DNA from: Dromaius novaehollandiae
Lineage: Eukaryota; Chordata; Aves; Casuariiformes; Dromaiidae
Direction: 5' to 3'
Length of the DNA: 64,000 nucleotides
NCBI RefSeq assembly: GCF_036370855.1
Contig: NC_088099.1
Location: 23,651,501 to 23,715,500 of the forward strand
This document shows positions 14,401-29,189 of this stretch, piece by piece; position 1 is the stretch's first letter; every line of letters starts with the position of its first letter. The notes under the pieces are model-generated. The model saw nothing but the letters and a program-made list of their open reading frames with translations. It ran no database searches and was not told the DNA's origin. Made by a program: the position numbers and the translations under genes.

Positions 14401-17220
14401 AAAGCATTAAAAGCAATTATTAAAATTAATGCAATTTGCCATGTGTTCTACTTCTAGCAAAGCTATTTTTGGCAAGGGTTGCCATCTGTCCCGTTCAGCG
14501 AGATCAGCCACAGACTTTTGCTCTCTGTTCCACTTCCCACAGCTCTCATGTGGCACTAGGCAAATGCATGCCTTCTTGCAGACTCAAATGCCTTAACTGC
14601 AGAGTCTAACTTACCTGAAAATTGCCATCATCTGGTGGCGTCGTCTGCATGCCGAACACATTTTCCCATTTCCCCTCTGCTGGCGCTACGGACGCCCTGA
14701 GGCAGCGCTGGGGCAGCCGGTGGCCCCGTCCACGGCGCCAGGACCTCGCAGCCTGGTGAGGGGCGGCCTGAGCTTATTCGGGCAACTGCAGCCTAGAGCT
14801 GCAGAGGTCCCGGTACATCTATGGACAAAATTCTGTGCTCTCTTGGAGTAAATAAGATGGGCTTGGGACTGCAACTCAGCACCGGGGCTGGGTGACCTGC
14901 GTCCATGCTATTAAACGCTCCCATCCTCCAGAACCGGGACATGCAGACCGCCTGCAGGGACTGGTTTCTGCCCTGGGCTAACTCCCGAGCTGTGCCTGTG
15001 GAAACGCTAATGGCCATGGCACCGAGGCCATCTGAGGACCAGCCCAACAGCGCAACAGGATAAATGATGGAGTTCCTCTGCCCAGAAATAGTCCCTGGCA
15101 CTATTTAATTTGCTAGTACAGACACAGCATTTCAGTCCAGCAGCATGGCTCAGACCTGCCCCTCCTGCTCCTGGCTTTACCCGTTTCTTCTTCCTCATTT
15201 CAGGATCTGGGAGCGCATTCTATAAAAGCAGCAGTGCTACTGTGTTCCTCAGCTCAGTGCTGGAAAGTCTGTTCCTAGCCTTTTATAACCCTTTATGGTC
15301 CTTAAACCCTTGCTTTCTTTGTAAAAGCATCGGAGCCAAGCAATAGATCACTTCGTCATCAGGTGTCTGCAAGATATGTAGCCAGAGCCTCAAACTGAAC
15401 CTAAACATTTTCATTAATAACTGAAGATCAACTTTCATGTGTATTTCCCAGTCTTTCCCAGCCTGTCTGACCTGAAGCAAGTGGAAATTAGTTTATTTGC
15501 ATTTTTATGTAATTGAAGATAAACCCATGCCAGCAGAATAAATATTACTGAAGCGTGTAGGGAATAAAGACCTGAATCTGGGCTACTGTCGTGGGCCCAT
15601 GAACGTTCAACATGTTCTTGTGAGGGGACTCTGGAAACCTGGCACAAGTATCTACATAAATGGCAACACAAAAGGCGTGATCATTGACAGTGGAAGCAAA
15701 CGAATGCTGTCCTCGGAGTGGAAGGTGTGTTGGTGATGGTTTTGTTCTTGCCATCTCCTCTGTCGGCATCATCCCCTGCACTGAATTCGCTCCGTCGTGC
15801 AAGCTGAAGGAGAACCCTGCCATGAAAATAAACAGCGCAGCTGAGTTTATTCTTTGTGTCACTCCTTTGGAGTTGGGTATATCAACAAGACTACTCCACT
15901 GCAACATACCAGAGTTACAGTTGTGAGCCCATGAAAATCTCCGCTTATTCGAAAACAAAGAATCTGTCATCTTAACTGCCTACTGAGCACACTAGGAGGA
16001 AGGGAAACCCAGATGTAATGCTGTCACTGAGATGCCTACTTACTGGCTTCATATCGGCTACTTATTAATACTTTAAAATGTAGATAAATGCAGTGAGAAG
16101 GTAAGATAATTATACGATTAAGAATGGAAGCCTATTACAAGATATATGTTAAATGCAGAAGAGATCCCTAACCACCAAGAAAAACTCTGGTATAATCCAT
16201 AAGGAAATGATTAAATGTATAAGGAGGGAACCATGACTCCAAGTCCATGCTTGACATCGTATTGCTTTCCACTTGCCATACTCCCCAAATAAAGGAACCT
16301 GGGTGACAAATCTGACAGCAAATAAATTTGTGTTTAAAGCAATTAGTATCCCTACCTGATGGGAGACAAATGTTGGAGGAGCAGTTACCAGACAGGTCGT
16401 CTGGAGGAAGAATTTTGTCAAAGCTGCCTTGAAATCACCTACCGTTCACCTTCGCTTCAGTGCTGCTGCATGCGTTAAAACATGGATTCCTCCTGAAGAC
16501 AGACTCTCTGCATTGTGCTGTTTGTTGCTTACAATTAATTTAGTGCTATTTTCAAAAAAATACATGAATATATTTGAATACATTATCACTGCAACATCAT
16601 TGCTGGAAATGCTGCTCTCAAGCAGTGACATCCCCTTTGTAATCGAAGACCAGAACAGTCTCCCAGTCAGATGGTCTTGCTCTGCTCAGAGGCAATGCCC
16701 TCTCCTCGGGTATCCCGATCCTGGTTGCTCCCAAGACCTCCGGGAGCAGTGGCGTTTATCAATGCTCAGCGCAAACTCTTCCCATTTCATTTTCCCTCAC
16801 AGATATTAAACTTGATAAAAGATTCTGGCCTGTTTTAGATATTTAAAGATTGACATTAGTGATGTAAAGTTAATTAAACAGAAAAGCCCAGGCTAAATTC
16901 TGTTCTCATGAATAGCAACAAAACTCTAATACACGTTCAGTCAGCTTCAGTGTAATGATACAAGAGCGAGTGTTTCTTTTAGGCTAATGGAGTCGCTCAT
17001 GTGTTAAGTGCAAACAGCATTTGGCACTCTATCAATTAGTTCAGTAGAGTAACTCCATGTGTACATCAGTGATTGAGAATATCTTCACAGACTATCCAGT
17101 ATATTCTCCTGCTATTTTTGTTTGTATTTAAACAATAACACACAAAATGGCAGGTTGTTGAAATATAATAGCCACAAGTCTTAGTGTTCTGTTCTGACTT
17201 CAGCAAAAACATACTCGTTT
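8451..17220. other. Non-coding flank, no gene recognised
   Basis: Ordinary intergenic sequence. Points of note are a GC-rich block at 12470-13100, a CTCC run at 13961-13976 and short T-runs near 13573 and 13821. No exon-like frame, tRNA or recognisable repeat family was found. Confidence 0.55.
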
Positions 17221-17226
17221 TTACTT

Positions 17227-17271
17227 TATGCATGTGTGTATACATGTACACGCACGTGTGTGCATGTATAT
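17227..17271. repeat. 45-nt strictly alternating purine-pyrimidine tract
   Basis: Every step from 17227 to 17271 alternates pyrimidine and purine, mixing TG, CA, CG and TA steps rather than one repeated unit. Such tracts can adopt Z-DNA. It reads as a decayed CA/TG microsatellite. Confidence 0.8.
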
Positions 17272-17849
17272 TATAAACACACATATAACGCCTCACTACA
17301 TAAAAGGAAAATTCTAACTGAGATTTTATCTTCCTAGAGAGTAGAAAATCCCAGTCCCCAGATGGCACACGTGCTCTTTAGCCAGGCATATTCCTCTTCT
17401 CACCTGATACTTTTTGGATTTGTACAGTAATTGTGTGCGTACTAGATTTTCACTGCTGTATACAAAGATTACCAGCTGTCTAGCTAAGAATGGATGTATA
17501 GCACAAGAACACAAACCTCTCTCTGAAGGTCATGAAGACATGGATTTTTCTCCCCTATCTGCATCCCTTTTTTTTGTCAATGCTAAATGCACATTGTGAG
17601 TTTAATTTACGAATAGCAAAACCAAAGTTACATCCAGTGTAAGGCAGGCTATTACGAACGGCGTCAGCAGTACATTATGCTGAGAAGTGCACACAATGGC
17701 TCCGCTGCGCGGCTCATGCCGCTACAGCACCGCGCGGGAACGGCCCGGGCCCTGTCACGTTGTGAAACCATAATCAGCCCCGCTTCGGAAAGAGCCTATT
17801 CACTGCATTTCTCTATGCTTCATAGCTCTCTCAGTCTGGTGCAAACAGT

Positions 17850-17942
17850 GGACCTAATTCTGATCTCGCATGCACTAGTTAGCTTAAATATAGCTTACTC
17901 ACTTCAGTGGAGCTGTTCCTAATTGGTGATGGATCAGGCCTA
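17850..17942. repeat. Decayed palindromic MITE-like repeat
   Basis: The stretch starts with ACCTAATTCTGATCTCGCAT, has the core CTTCAGTGGAG and ends GGATCAGGCC, a layout I recall from short palindromic non-autonomous DNA-transposon repeats in sauropsid genomes (ends GGCCTGAT.../...ATCAGGCC around a TTGAAGTCAATGG-type centre). The family name is not assigned. Confidence 0.45.
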
Positions 17943-17980
17943 GAGATCAATACTGCAACATGCTTTTTCTAACAATGCAA

Positions 17981-18056
17981 GGCCTGATTTCGCAAAGTCC
18001 TGAGCACAGTTGCCTGCCACAATAACCAAAGGCTCAGCACCTTGCAGGATCATGCC
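17981..18056. repeat. Decayed palindromic MITE-like repeat
   Basis: The left arm GGCCTGATTTCGCAAAGTCC followed by TGAGC (17981-18005) and the right arm GGCTCAGCACCTTGCAGGAT followed by CATGCC (18031-18056) are imperfect inverted complements. Both match the remembered terminal pattern of the same type of palindromic repeat. The copy lies within 100 bp of the preceding one. Confidence 0.55.
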
Positions 18057-20240
18057 AAATACCGCTGTATGTCATTTTGTTGTAAAGAAGATTATTTAGG
18101 ATCAAATAGTCTCCTGCTTTAATTAATGAAACATACAGGAAGAAAAATGAATAATGAGAAATAATTGCAATTTACAAAGTAAATTGCACCATTAACTACT
18201 CCAGAAATCAATAATCAGGCACAAAAAGAAAATTATGTTGAAGGGATGACAGAAGAAAAAATAAATCTCTTGGGCAACTTGCCATTCTTGGGATTTTAAT
18301 TTTGAGTTATCCACTCCCAGCTATCCATTCTCACTGCCCATCCATCAACCTCCTGATGAATATAAAGGACTCTGGTCTGTAACACCACAAGATTGCTAGG
18401 TCGGTGTAACAGTGGAAAGTGAGTCTTCGAGGTATGGAGCAGGCAGGGTAAATCGCAGATGACAGTTTAGAAAAGCATGTCTTTGCTCTCGCTTTTTCCC
18501 TGTAACATGTCTGCAACCATTTCATCCAAAATCATACTCATGGGCAAATTACCTGCAAATCTCCTCCTGATTGACTCAAGCAACTGACATAATTTTTAGT
18601 AGAAGTACATGATTTATGCCTTTGCTTATTGGTGTAGTTTTAAGTAGGGACAAAGTGGTTGTTTATTCTTACTCCCCTGTTAGAGGCATTTATCTTCCAG
18701 CTCTTTGTATTTACTATTTACATCTTCATAAGCATGCTGACACTGTAACTTTCGCTATTAGCAATACATTACTCCTTGATTTAATAGCACTTATGAAGAA
18801 CCAGAAAATCTCAATATATTTGGGGTTCATTAATGAACACTGTCAGTCCTTCTGCGTGCCTGGTTATGACAGGTTATCTGCTATGGATTTTGATCTAAAG
18901 GGCGTTAAAGAAGGGTCAGGCAGGAAGCCTACATGAGAAGCTTCTCAATTAACATACAGATACTTGTTAAACGAGCACTTTTGTGCCCTTCTGCCGCTGA
19001 TGTGGTACCTAGTTGCACAGGGCTGCACAATCCAAGAACCTCTAAATCAGAAGAGGGTGATGAGTTTAAATGCCATTCCTACAGAAGGGAAGCCAGGGAG
19101 GACAGAAAAGGGTATTTTCAGCTGCTATAGCTGGCCTGGACCAAGTGTGAGCTGGACTCTGCCACAAGCAGGCACTATAACGGTCTCTCAGGGAATGGGA
19201 TACCCAGACTCCTGGGAAGAGAGCTGAGGAAAATGCTGTTGCATTTCATTGTTTTAAACCTATTTCCTGAAATGCAGTGCACCAATTAGCAAACTGAGGC
19301 TCGGGTGGTGTTTATGTGTTGGTGCAAGCCATCGCTCAGCGGCAGTTCCCCAGTGCCACGGCTCTCAGTGCAGGTCCAGGCCACGTGTGAGCGGCGAGGG
19401 CATCCCAGCACCTCACTGGAGACTGCCCAAATCACAGCCCCCCTCATCCCCCTCCCTGCAAAGGCAGTGGCCTGGCACTTGGAAGGGGTGACAGAGCAGA
19501 GAAAGGGTCTCAGCAGATACAGCTTTACCCAGAGACCGTGACGCTGACCCCAGGTAATAAGTACAGCTCCTGCGGTTGTGTATTGTCACCAATGCAAGAG
19601 CAATCAACTGATCAGCTTCTGCTGGGATTGGAGAAGAAGTATTGGTATCACGATTAAAAAATAACCCCAAGGTTCACTGCACATAAAATGTGCATCACTA
19701 CAGCTTTGTATTTGAGACCTTAGAGAATTAGGAGGGAAGGGAGGAGACAGAAGACACAGACAGAAACAGTTTAAAATACACATTTGAAAGGAGAGGAGAA
19801 ATCTGCAAGAACAATTTTTTATGTTTGCAGCTAGTGGTTTAATCTTTGGAATAAGCAAGGGCATTCATAATTATGAATATTGTTTATGGTTACTTACTGC
19901 TATTTATGTTAGTAATTATCAAGTGTCATGTGTGATTATTTTATAACCTTACATTTGGTCAATTAAATGTGTAGTCTTCAGCTTTCTATTTGCTTAAGAC
20001 TTATTTTTGCATACACAGTAATGTTTTTATATCTGCAGCAATTCACCAGTCAAAACCTGATATACATGACTTGGGTACAGATTTTTCAGTTTTAATTTTT
20101 TTCCCGCAGTAACCAGTCATGTTTGAGCAATGTTTTCAGATTAAAAACTAAAAAGAAAGAGATATGCGGAATTTATTTGCAAATTACCCTTTTTTGAGCC
20201 TTGTCACTTTAGTGACAGTTCTCCCTGAATTTCCTCCCCG

Positions 20241-20258
20241 CCCCCCCCCCCCCCCCCC
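20241..20258. repeat. Poly-C run
   Basis: Eighteen consecutive C after CTCCCCG. It is a likely site of length error in sequencing. Confidence 0.9.
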
Positions 20259-23200
20259 ATTTTGATTTGAAAAGTGGTTGCAATCCTTTCAAGACTGAAC
20301 ACATTTTCTTCAGATCATTTTCTGGTGCCTTTTCTGGTTAAGAGGCCAGTTTTCCTGATGATATCAAAGGCAATTATTAATTGTGATAAAACTTAATCTG
20401 GAATATTTCCAAATACCAAAAAAAAGGCTTAAATCCCTGAATAATAGACAATATCCTGCAGAAGGACTTGCTATATTCCAAATGTAAAGGAAAAGCTTCA
20501 AAAAAGTCAGCAAAACTATTTTTTCTTTTGTATACAGAAGATGAGTTGCCCTCCAAGAGTATGAAAATCTTAATTTTATGAAAGAACCCAGTAGGAAACT
20601 TGCATCACTATGAACACAGACATTCTTCACTCGTACTGACTGAAGTGAGTTTCTGGGAGAGCTTAGTTAATGCTTCTTGCATTACCAAAAAGTGGCACAG
20701 GAGGCTGAAACTTTCCAGGACCTACCATATGACATGTGCCAACCCTGAGATCTGTCATGGGCACAATGCCACAAGATCTCCACAAATGGGGTGAACATAA
20801 CTAAAATAGTGCACCAGGAATGGTCTGAAAGAGCAGGAATGGTATTTTGAGTGCTCTCGATGGTGCCTTTGAGTGTCAGTCAGTACAGATGTGAATATTT
20901 TTCCCCCATGCATAATATAACTTTATTTTGTAGCATGGAACCCAACTGCCTGCTGAAGTGAGTGCAAGTCATTTTTTGACCATACCACAGCTTAATTTGG
21001 CCACTGATTTGGCCACTGCTAGGCTGAAGCACTAACCTTAACATTTGTAGTTAAAATAGTATTTTTAACGATACAGTATAACACAACTTTATTTTTCAAG
21101 TTGACTGAAATTCAGAATGCTTCTCTAAAATTAAAAAAGAGGTAATATATAAGCAATAGCAAAACAGATGCAGATAGATAGGAGTGAACAGAAGCAGTAT
21201 GGAACTTGGCACACCATTAAAACAGTCCTTTGTTTGGCATATGTCTTTTCCCAAGTTATTCCTGCTAACTGCAGTTAGTGAAGGGTGGCCCTTTTTCCCC
21301 AGAAATGTTTTTTTCAGGGCTAACCCTTTGCATTTCGCACTGCAGGCATAAGGAGCCATTTTGTGACTGGCGACTGCAGGACATATTTCTCTGTTCCAGT
21401 TGGTAAGTTCCTATTCAGTTTTTTTTCCAGTTTTTCCCTTTCCTAGTGCAGAGGCAATGGCAGGCTCTCACTCACAAACACACAAATTAACATGAATGTT
21501 ATGCTTTATGTCTTTAAGGCTCTCTATGAACATTAATTAATTAGTCAGTAAGGAAAAGAGCTGTGGGCAGGCTGTTTCAAATGGCAGAAGCTGCAGGGGA
21601 TAAGCTAAAGCGCCAACTGTGGGTCCGAACGTGTAAAAGCCCAGGGAGAACGGGGAGGTAAGTAAACAAACTCGAAGCCTAGGACAAGTCTGCAAGAGGC
21701 TTTCTAAACTATGGGCAGGCATTTAGTGCTGACCACTGTGTTCAGACTGGCTGGATCTAGCATAGGTATAATGGGTACATTAAGAACGGACTGTTCATCT
21801 CAATTTCTAGCCTGTTGCATGGAAAGGAAATTATATTTTAACATAAATGCTATTCAAGCCTTTATTACAGTGAATCAGGGGGTCGACATACCACTTCAGC
21901 AAAACAAAAGTCCCACTGTAAAAAGAGGTATCTACATTTTCTTTAACTATGTTCCAGGCTCCTGAGACCTCCAATGCCTAACTTTTAAGCCCTTTGCTTT
22001 TCCACTCTCAGTTTCTTTGGGAAATCATATTTTTTCCTTGAGATCAAGGATGATCTAGTAACTAAAGCAGTGGCCTAGCATTCAAAGATCCTAGGTTGTG
22101 TTCCCACCTACACACAATTCTCATGCAAGTACGTGCCTTACTCCTTCTATTCTGCTTATCTAGACTTTGATTTTTGCAGCTGGCTCATGGATCTTCTTTG
22201 GGAGAAAGTCTGCAAGAATCCAGAGTGAATGAGCGCCAGAAAGTCTTGGCAATCACGCAAGAGGAAAAAACTGTGTATTGAGGCATGTCATCCAAAGGCC
22301 GGGGAGACAACAGGATAGGTACAGTAGGTCCAGGTCCTTGCTATCTAAACCAGGCTCACCTTAGCTGGAGTAAGGCAGTAAGGCAGCATGTTTGGCAAGT
22401 TACTGCTAATATGCCAGCCAGGGTCACTGAGCATTACATGACAGGACATAACAGGTTTGTGTCTATTTGAAGGCAAGAGATTTGCTAATTTTCCCAGTTT
22501 GTGGCATGGCAACTGCAATGGAGGTTTACAGGCATCCTGATGTCATGAAAGCCCCTTGGGTTAGGGAGGACTAAATGTGATACCTCAAGGGCCCAGCTGC
22601 AGTTTGAGACTGACCTATCACTCTTCGCACAACTTTTCTTTTTGCCTTCCAAAGAAGAAAAAGCACTGTTGAAAGCCCTTTCCTATGGGGTGAAAAGAGC
22701 GATGAGATGTAAACATGATCCTCCAGATGCATTCAACTGCCTTCCCAGGTCTTGAGCAGAAGCCCTTAGCTAAGGGAACTGGCTAGCTTGTGCCTGTACC
22801 AGATAAAAGTTTTTTTCTTAAGACAGAGCATTAAGGAAAAAATAAAGAAAGGAAAAAAAGCCGGGGGGGGGGGGGAGGGTATTTACAACTGCGGGAAATG
22901 GAAGCTTTATCAGTTTTCTGTGCAGATAAGGAGCTGGGTTGGCCCATCTCTACATTGCATGGACACACTCACTGCCTTTGAGTCTCTCAGGAAAGAGCAA
23001 AAGGAGCTGCTGACATTTCTGCTTAAAAGGAAGAATCAATGAATCTTTGTTTCCCACTGCCTGCTTGTTTGACCTTATTGTGTTCCAGAGTAGAAAAGGA
23101 AGAAAAGAGAACGGGGGAAGGGAGAGGGGATTCGTGCTAATAAAATCCAAGACAAGATCACAGCCCTCTGATCATCACTGGAGACGCTATTATTTGGTTG

Positions 23201-24135
23201 TTGTCCTATTTGCCGCTGTTGCTCATTTCGGATTCTTGCCCTGCTGTAATAAGTCACACTCCTTCCAACCATCATCCCTGTATTGACAGGCAAATGTCAC
23301 CCACGTTTGATTGACGTCCATTGCTCCTGAATACAGAAGTATGATTTAGGAATCAATTCTGTTTGTTTATTTAAACAGTTCTTTGTGTACCTTGTATATT
23401 TGTTAGCAGGACAAGTTGCTTAACATTTTCTCGGGGGAAATGCCACTAATATTACACATCCACCTCCCCATTCAGCCACAGAGGTGCCCACCAGCCCATG
23501 GGGGAGGAGAAACATTTCACAAAAAAAGAAAAAAAACAGACTCAACAAAACGCTTTGCTGCCCCCAAGTTAAGTCAGAGAGACCCTTTTCTCCAGTCCTG
23601 GCATCTGTTGATCAGTAACACCCCAGCACATTCCCTTAGCTTCTTAAACAAAAGGGAACTCTTTTCCTTGCTGCTACATGGATCAGCAAAGCGGTGGCTG
23701 GCTTTAACACCAGGAACAGTGCAACCAGTTACGACTTTGTCACTTAATTTTAATTCTCAGAAGGAAATCTGGGTTTTTTTGCATTTATAGTTGTAATTGG
23801 GGAGGAGGGGGTCAGAAGTTGCGAGAGATGCTAATCTCCTTTGCTGCAAGAGGTGGGAGGTATATTTTCAAATAACTTCCACTTGGACAACAGAGTAACT
23901 GCAAAGCATCCCTACATTTAAAGTGATATTTCCCCGAAAATACTAATATGGCAGAGTGGCCTCAGGGAAACATTAAGCAGGAGGTGGATTGACCTTTTAA
24001 TTCTCGATCGGTGACCTGAAGGGTTCCCAGAGGCTGGTAAGCAGATCTCTTCCTTTTGGTCTGCTCCAGAAAGAGCTGTCATCACAAGATTCAGCTAGAG
24101 AGTAAGGCTCACGGTTTCACTGTTCATCCGTTTGC

Positions 24136-24157
24136 GGGGGGGGGGGGGGGAGGGGGG
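24136..24157. repeat. G-run upstream of the C1QL3 TATA box
   Basis: Fifteen G, one A, then six G, followed by an A/T-rich stretch, about 130 bp before the TATA box. The run could form a G-quadruplex on the + strand. Confidence 0.85.
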
Positions 24158-24284
24158 AAGGAAAAAAATATATATTTCCCACACTGCCAGAGTAATGCCA
24201 AACTCCCTGTGAGTGGGAAGAGCAGAGCAGATGCTGGAATGAGATGCCAAAGCAGCTCCCCTTTCCCCTGCGCTTTTGGGTGCC

Positions 24285-24290
24285 TATAAA
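24285..24290 (+). promoter_or_regulatory. C1QL3: TATA box of the C1QL3 promoter
   Basis: A TATAAA lies in the context CCTATAAATT, about 600 bp before the C1QL3 ATG and at the left edge of the CpG-rich region. It predicts transcription starting near 24315. The combination of TATA box and CpG island is unusual but seen in some neuronal genes. The start site is inferred from spacing only. A second, weaker ATAAAA-type element occurs near 24612 and could serve a shorter leader. Confidence 0.5.
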
Positions 24291-24314
24291 TTGCTCCAGC
24301 GCGCTCGTCAGCCT

Positions 24315-25658
<1,344 letters not shown>

Positions 25659-26319
25659 TGAGGGGCCCGTGCCGCCCGGCTCCGCCTCGGATGCCCCAGG
25701 GGCGCGCGGGGGCCGCGGGCTCCGCGCGGAGCGGCTCCGCGCCGTGGCAGCGCCACGTGAACGCGGGTTTAACGCGCGGGATCTCCGCGACCCGGAGGCC
25801 CCGGCGAGGCGGGAGGAGGCCGCGGCAGCCCTCGGGGACGGGGGGAGGCGGCCCGAGGGCGCCGCGCGGGGGGGGAGAGGAGCCGCTGCCTCCGACGGGG
25901 CACCCGCGGAGCCGGGCGGCGCTCGGGGCGCGCTCGGCCGCCGCTGGGGAGCGAGGCGCCGCGCTGCCGGGGACCTCTCAAGCCCGGCGGCCGGAGCGCG
26001 CTGCTTAGCGGGGGAGCGGCGGGGACGGCAGCGGCCGGTGGCGGTTCTGTTCGGTGTGGCCGTTGGGGCGCACTGCGCACCCGAGCGGCGCTGAGGTTCC
26101 CCTCCACTCCCCGCCAGAGGACTGAAATACTCAAAATAATTAAAGATCTTGCGAGGCTACGGTGTGAAAGACAGAGAAATAATCCATTTTAATGAGGGTA
26201 AATGTTGCCACCGGGCTTGCAGGGCTGTGACTGCAGCGTTGCCCCCGGGGAGCCCTTCTTGGCAATTTCGCACTTCTTTCACACACAGTTAACGGATACA
26301 AGTACGTTTGTCCTAATTG

Positions 26320-26510
26320 TCACCGCGTCCCGCTATTCTGCTCGGGTACCGGCCATCCCGCTCTCGAAACGCGGGGGGACGCGGTGGAGCGACATGTGCC
26401 CCGGCTCCCGGCGAGCGCGGGGGCGAGCGCCGCGCCGTCTCGCCTCGCCTCGCCTTTGTGCTGGATGCGGCACCGCGGACGGGAGCGTCCGCGGCCAGTG
26501 AATTGATCTG
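26320..26510. promoter_or_regulatory. Secondary CpG-dense patch in C1QL3 intron 1
   Basis: A further CpG-rich block of about 190 bp sits downstream of the main island, separated by about 200 bp of ordinary sequence. It includes tandem CGCCT units (CTCGCCTCGCCTCGCC) near 26440 and an 8-bp perfect inverted repeat, CCGCGGAC / GTCCGCGG, at 26473-26480 and 26487-26494. It is probably a shore or intronic regulatory part of the C1QL3 island; no function can be read from the sequence. Confidence 0.4.
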
Positions 26511-29038
26511 ATGTGCCACTTAACCTTTTGTTTATAGTTTCTCGGAAGTATTGTGAAAACAGAATAATGAGGACATCGGCGGCAATTAATTAAATTAGAA
26601 AATGCCTACCATAAATACTATCTCGCCACATAAACCAGGACCAGCAAAACAAAGTAAATTGTAATATATTTGCTTTGATTTCTTTCTATAAAGGCAATAC
26701 CGTCCATAGTGAGGATACTATTTTATTTGCAACTGAGATACTAACTTATTTTTGGTCATTGCAATTTATAAAGTGTTTATTTTCCCAGAAGCAGGAAAAT
26801 AATGAAATACCAGTAACCAACACCAGTTTTTTAAAAGTAACTAATTATAAATACTAAATTGAGCCTGAAGTCTAACCGTTCCCAAATATAACTGCTTCCA
26901 GTATCAGACGTGAGACAAATACAACTTGAAGTGATTCAAAGAAAAAAAGGTTTGTATATTTTTAAGGCATGCAGAATTTGTATAGTTTATGCAAAGATAA
27001 ATGATTTAGGTAAAAGTTGTGTACAAATTATTCTAAACTGACACATAACTTAAATGCAGTAGTGCTTCCTTTTGATTCTGATTTACACTTGAAACACTAA
27101 ACGTTGGTGTGATCTGACAGCAGTTAACTTTGTGTAATATCTGTAAGAAAGCTCGGAAATACTGAAATTAAGTTGTTAAGTAGAATCTGACCAAGATAAT
27201 ATTATGTATTCAGTGTTCTCTAACAATGAGAAAACAAACAATTGAGAAGTGCATGATTTCTAGAAAAAACATTCCTAGCAATGCATATGAGGAATCTCAA
27301 GGTCTCCAACATAGCACACTGCTTTCTTTAACACTTGCAGAGCCTAAACAGAGAAGTGCTGCGATCACATAGCTTAGCTAGTATGTGTCTTTGCAGTCTG
27401 AATGTCCCAACATACCTTTACAAAATGATGAGGTGAGCAGTCATGCAACTTATGAAATGTTATACTCCATTAATAGTTTAATTTCGAGATATATCACTCT
27501 TGCGGCAGTACACTGAGAGTTCATTTGAGACTGTACTCATAGGCTTTAGAAAGAAATTACATTGGGCAACCAAACAAAAGAGGTAAAAACCTTGAGGATA
27601 CTACGCTGGGGTTTACAGGACATTTGTCACTATATACAGGACAGTAATACCTACACTTTGGTTTCTAGTCTATCAGTGTTCCAGTCATTCTTTGATCTTT
27701 CTGGCAATTAGCCCTATCTAGAAGCTTAAAAATGAAATGTCCATTGTTACGTTCAGTGCTCATATGCTGACTCCCATACGATAGGGAACATGGTTAAAGT
27801 CACTAATACAATTTGAATTCTCTTTTACTATCCACAGGAATATAAAATTTTATATAAATCCACCAAGTAGCATTTAATCACGACATCAGTGGAAATTTGG
27901 AAAGTAACTTAAACCATTTGGTTTGCCAGATTGCAAAATACTACCTACAGGAAAGTTCTACCTCATCGATAGCCTTTTTATTCCTTCCTATTTATGTGAC
28001 CAACAACAGTCTCAGCCTACGTCATTTTCTTTGGAGGGTATTTCTAGGGTTAATGTTCCAAGGCCTTCAATCCCACCCCTGCTAGTCATTAGTCCAGAGG
28101 AAATACCCTGTGCTTTGAATAATTATTGCTTAAACAGTAGCAAAACAGATCGCCTCTGTAAACAATACCAAGCATTAGGATGAAGAAGTCCTGAAATAGT
28201 TGCGGTGTATTATCATGCAGTGCATCAGTTTAAATTTGCACACTGTCAAACCATTACAAATCTTTTAAGCTCTTCTCACTCTTCTTATGGGATGTACAAA
28301 GAATTTCCACCCACTGTGATTTTTAAGCTACATAATACTGTAAGATCTTGCATGGTAAAGAAGCCTCTCCTTTTTAACATTTCAATATTAATGTGAAATC
28401 ATATCACATGAAAATTTAATTTGGAAATTTATCATTTAAACTTTGAAAGGAATCCATGGAAATTTGTGACTTATAGCCCATTTTTTCAGTTCTGAACAGA
28501 TAAAATCCAACATATTGTATGCCAAGTCATGCATTATTACTTAGTTCAGGTTTGCAAAACCACTAAATCACTTACTGCTCTGTGTAACTCTGCTAGAACA
28601 AAGACAAGCAACAAGCAGATGATGTGTTATACCTAAATAAATCACATACAAAGAAGTTTAAATATTTGACCAAATGGGGTGAAATTATATATAAATGGAC
28701 ACCTACAATGCCACATACTTTTCACTGCTGGAAACCAACATGCAGCTTGAAATTACAGATTTCTTTCAGTTTGCTAGTCATAACAAATTGAATCAGCAGT
28801 GAAAAGGCAATGGAGAAAAGGAAAAAAACCTATGCTTAAGTGAAAGTTGTGAATACAATTAAAAGTCCTCAATTATCAGTAAATTCCATAACCTCTTGAA
28901 GTAAATGGAGACTTACCTGTGATTTTTAAAATGTGCATCTTTTACAATACACCAAAATTAAATGTTTACTTAATGAAATGTGGCAATAACAATCTTTCTA
29001 AGCCTGGACTAGATTCCTTACCTGCTTGTGCATGCACT

Positions 29039-29042
29039 GTGT

Positions 29043-29076
<34 letters not shown>
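29039..29076. repeat. TG microsatellite in C1QL3 intron
   Basis: A TG tract with one A interruption near 29047 is followed shortly by a T-run at about 29081-29093. Confidence 0.9.
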
Positions 29077-29081
<5 letters not shown>

Positions 29082-29189
29082 TTTTTTTTTTTTAATTCTT
29101 TTTGCAGCATGATCCTCTTAGTAGTGTGACAGTATATCACTTCCGGAAAAACTCCAGACTGGTATGAGTAGGTCCTCACTGTGGATCCT

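Larger units (their letters stand above)
18060..24284. other. Non-coding flank upstream of C1QL3, no gene recognised
   Basis: AT-rich intergenic sequence leading to the C1QL3 promoter. It contains a C-run (20241-20258), G-runs near 22864 and 24136, a 14-bp palindrome at 22763-22776 and a possible decayed SINE-like stretch near 22050-22120. Distal control elements of C1QL3 could lie here, but nothing in the sequence identifies them. Confidence 0.55.

Noticed and set aside
1-24284. Search for RSU1 exons, expected on this side from human gene order
   Set aside because: No frame with recognisable leucine-rich-repeat sequence or splice-consistent exon was seen; the gene probably lies beyond the left edge.
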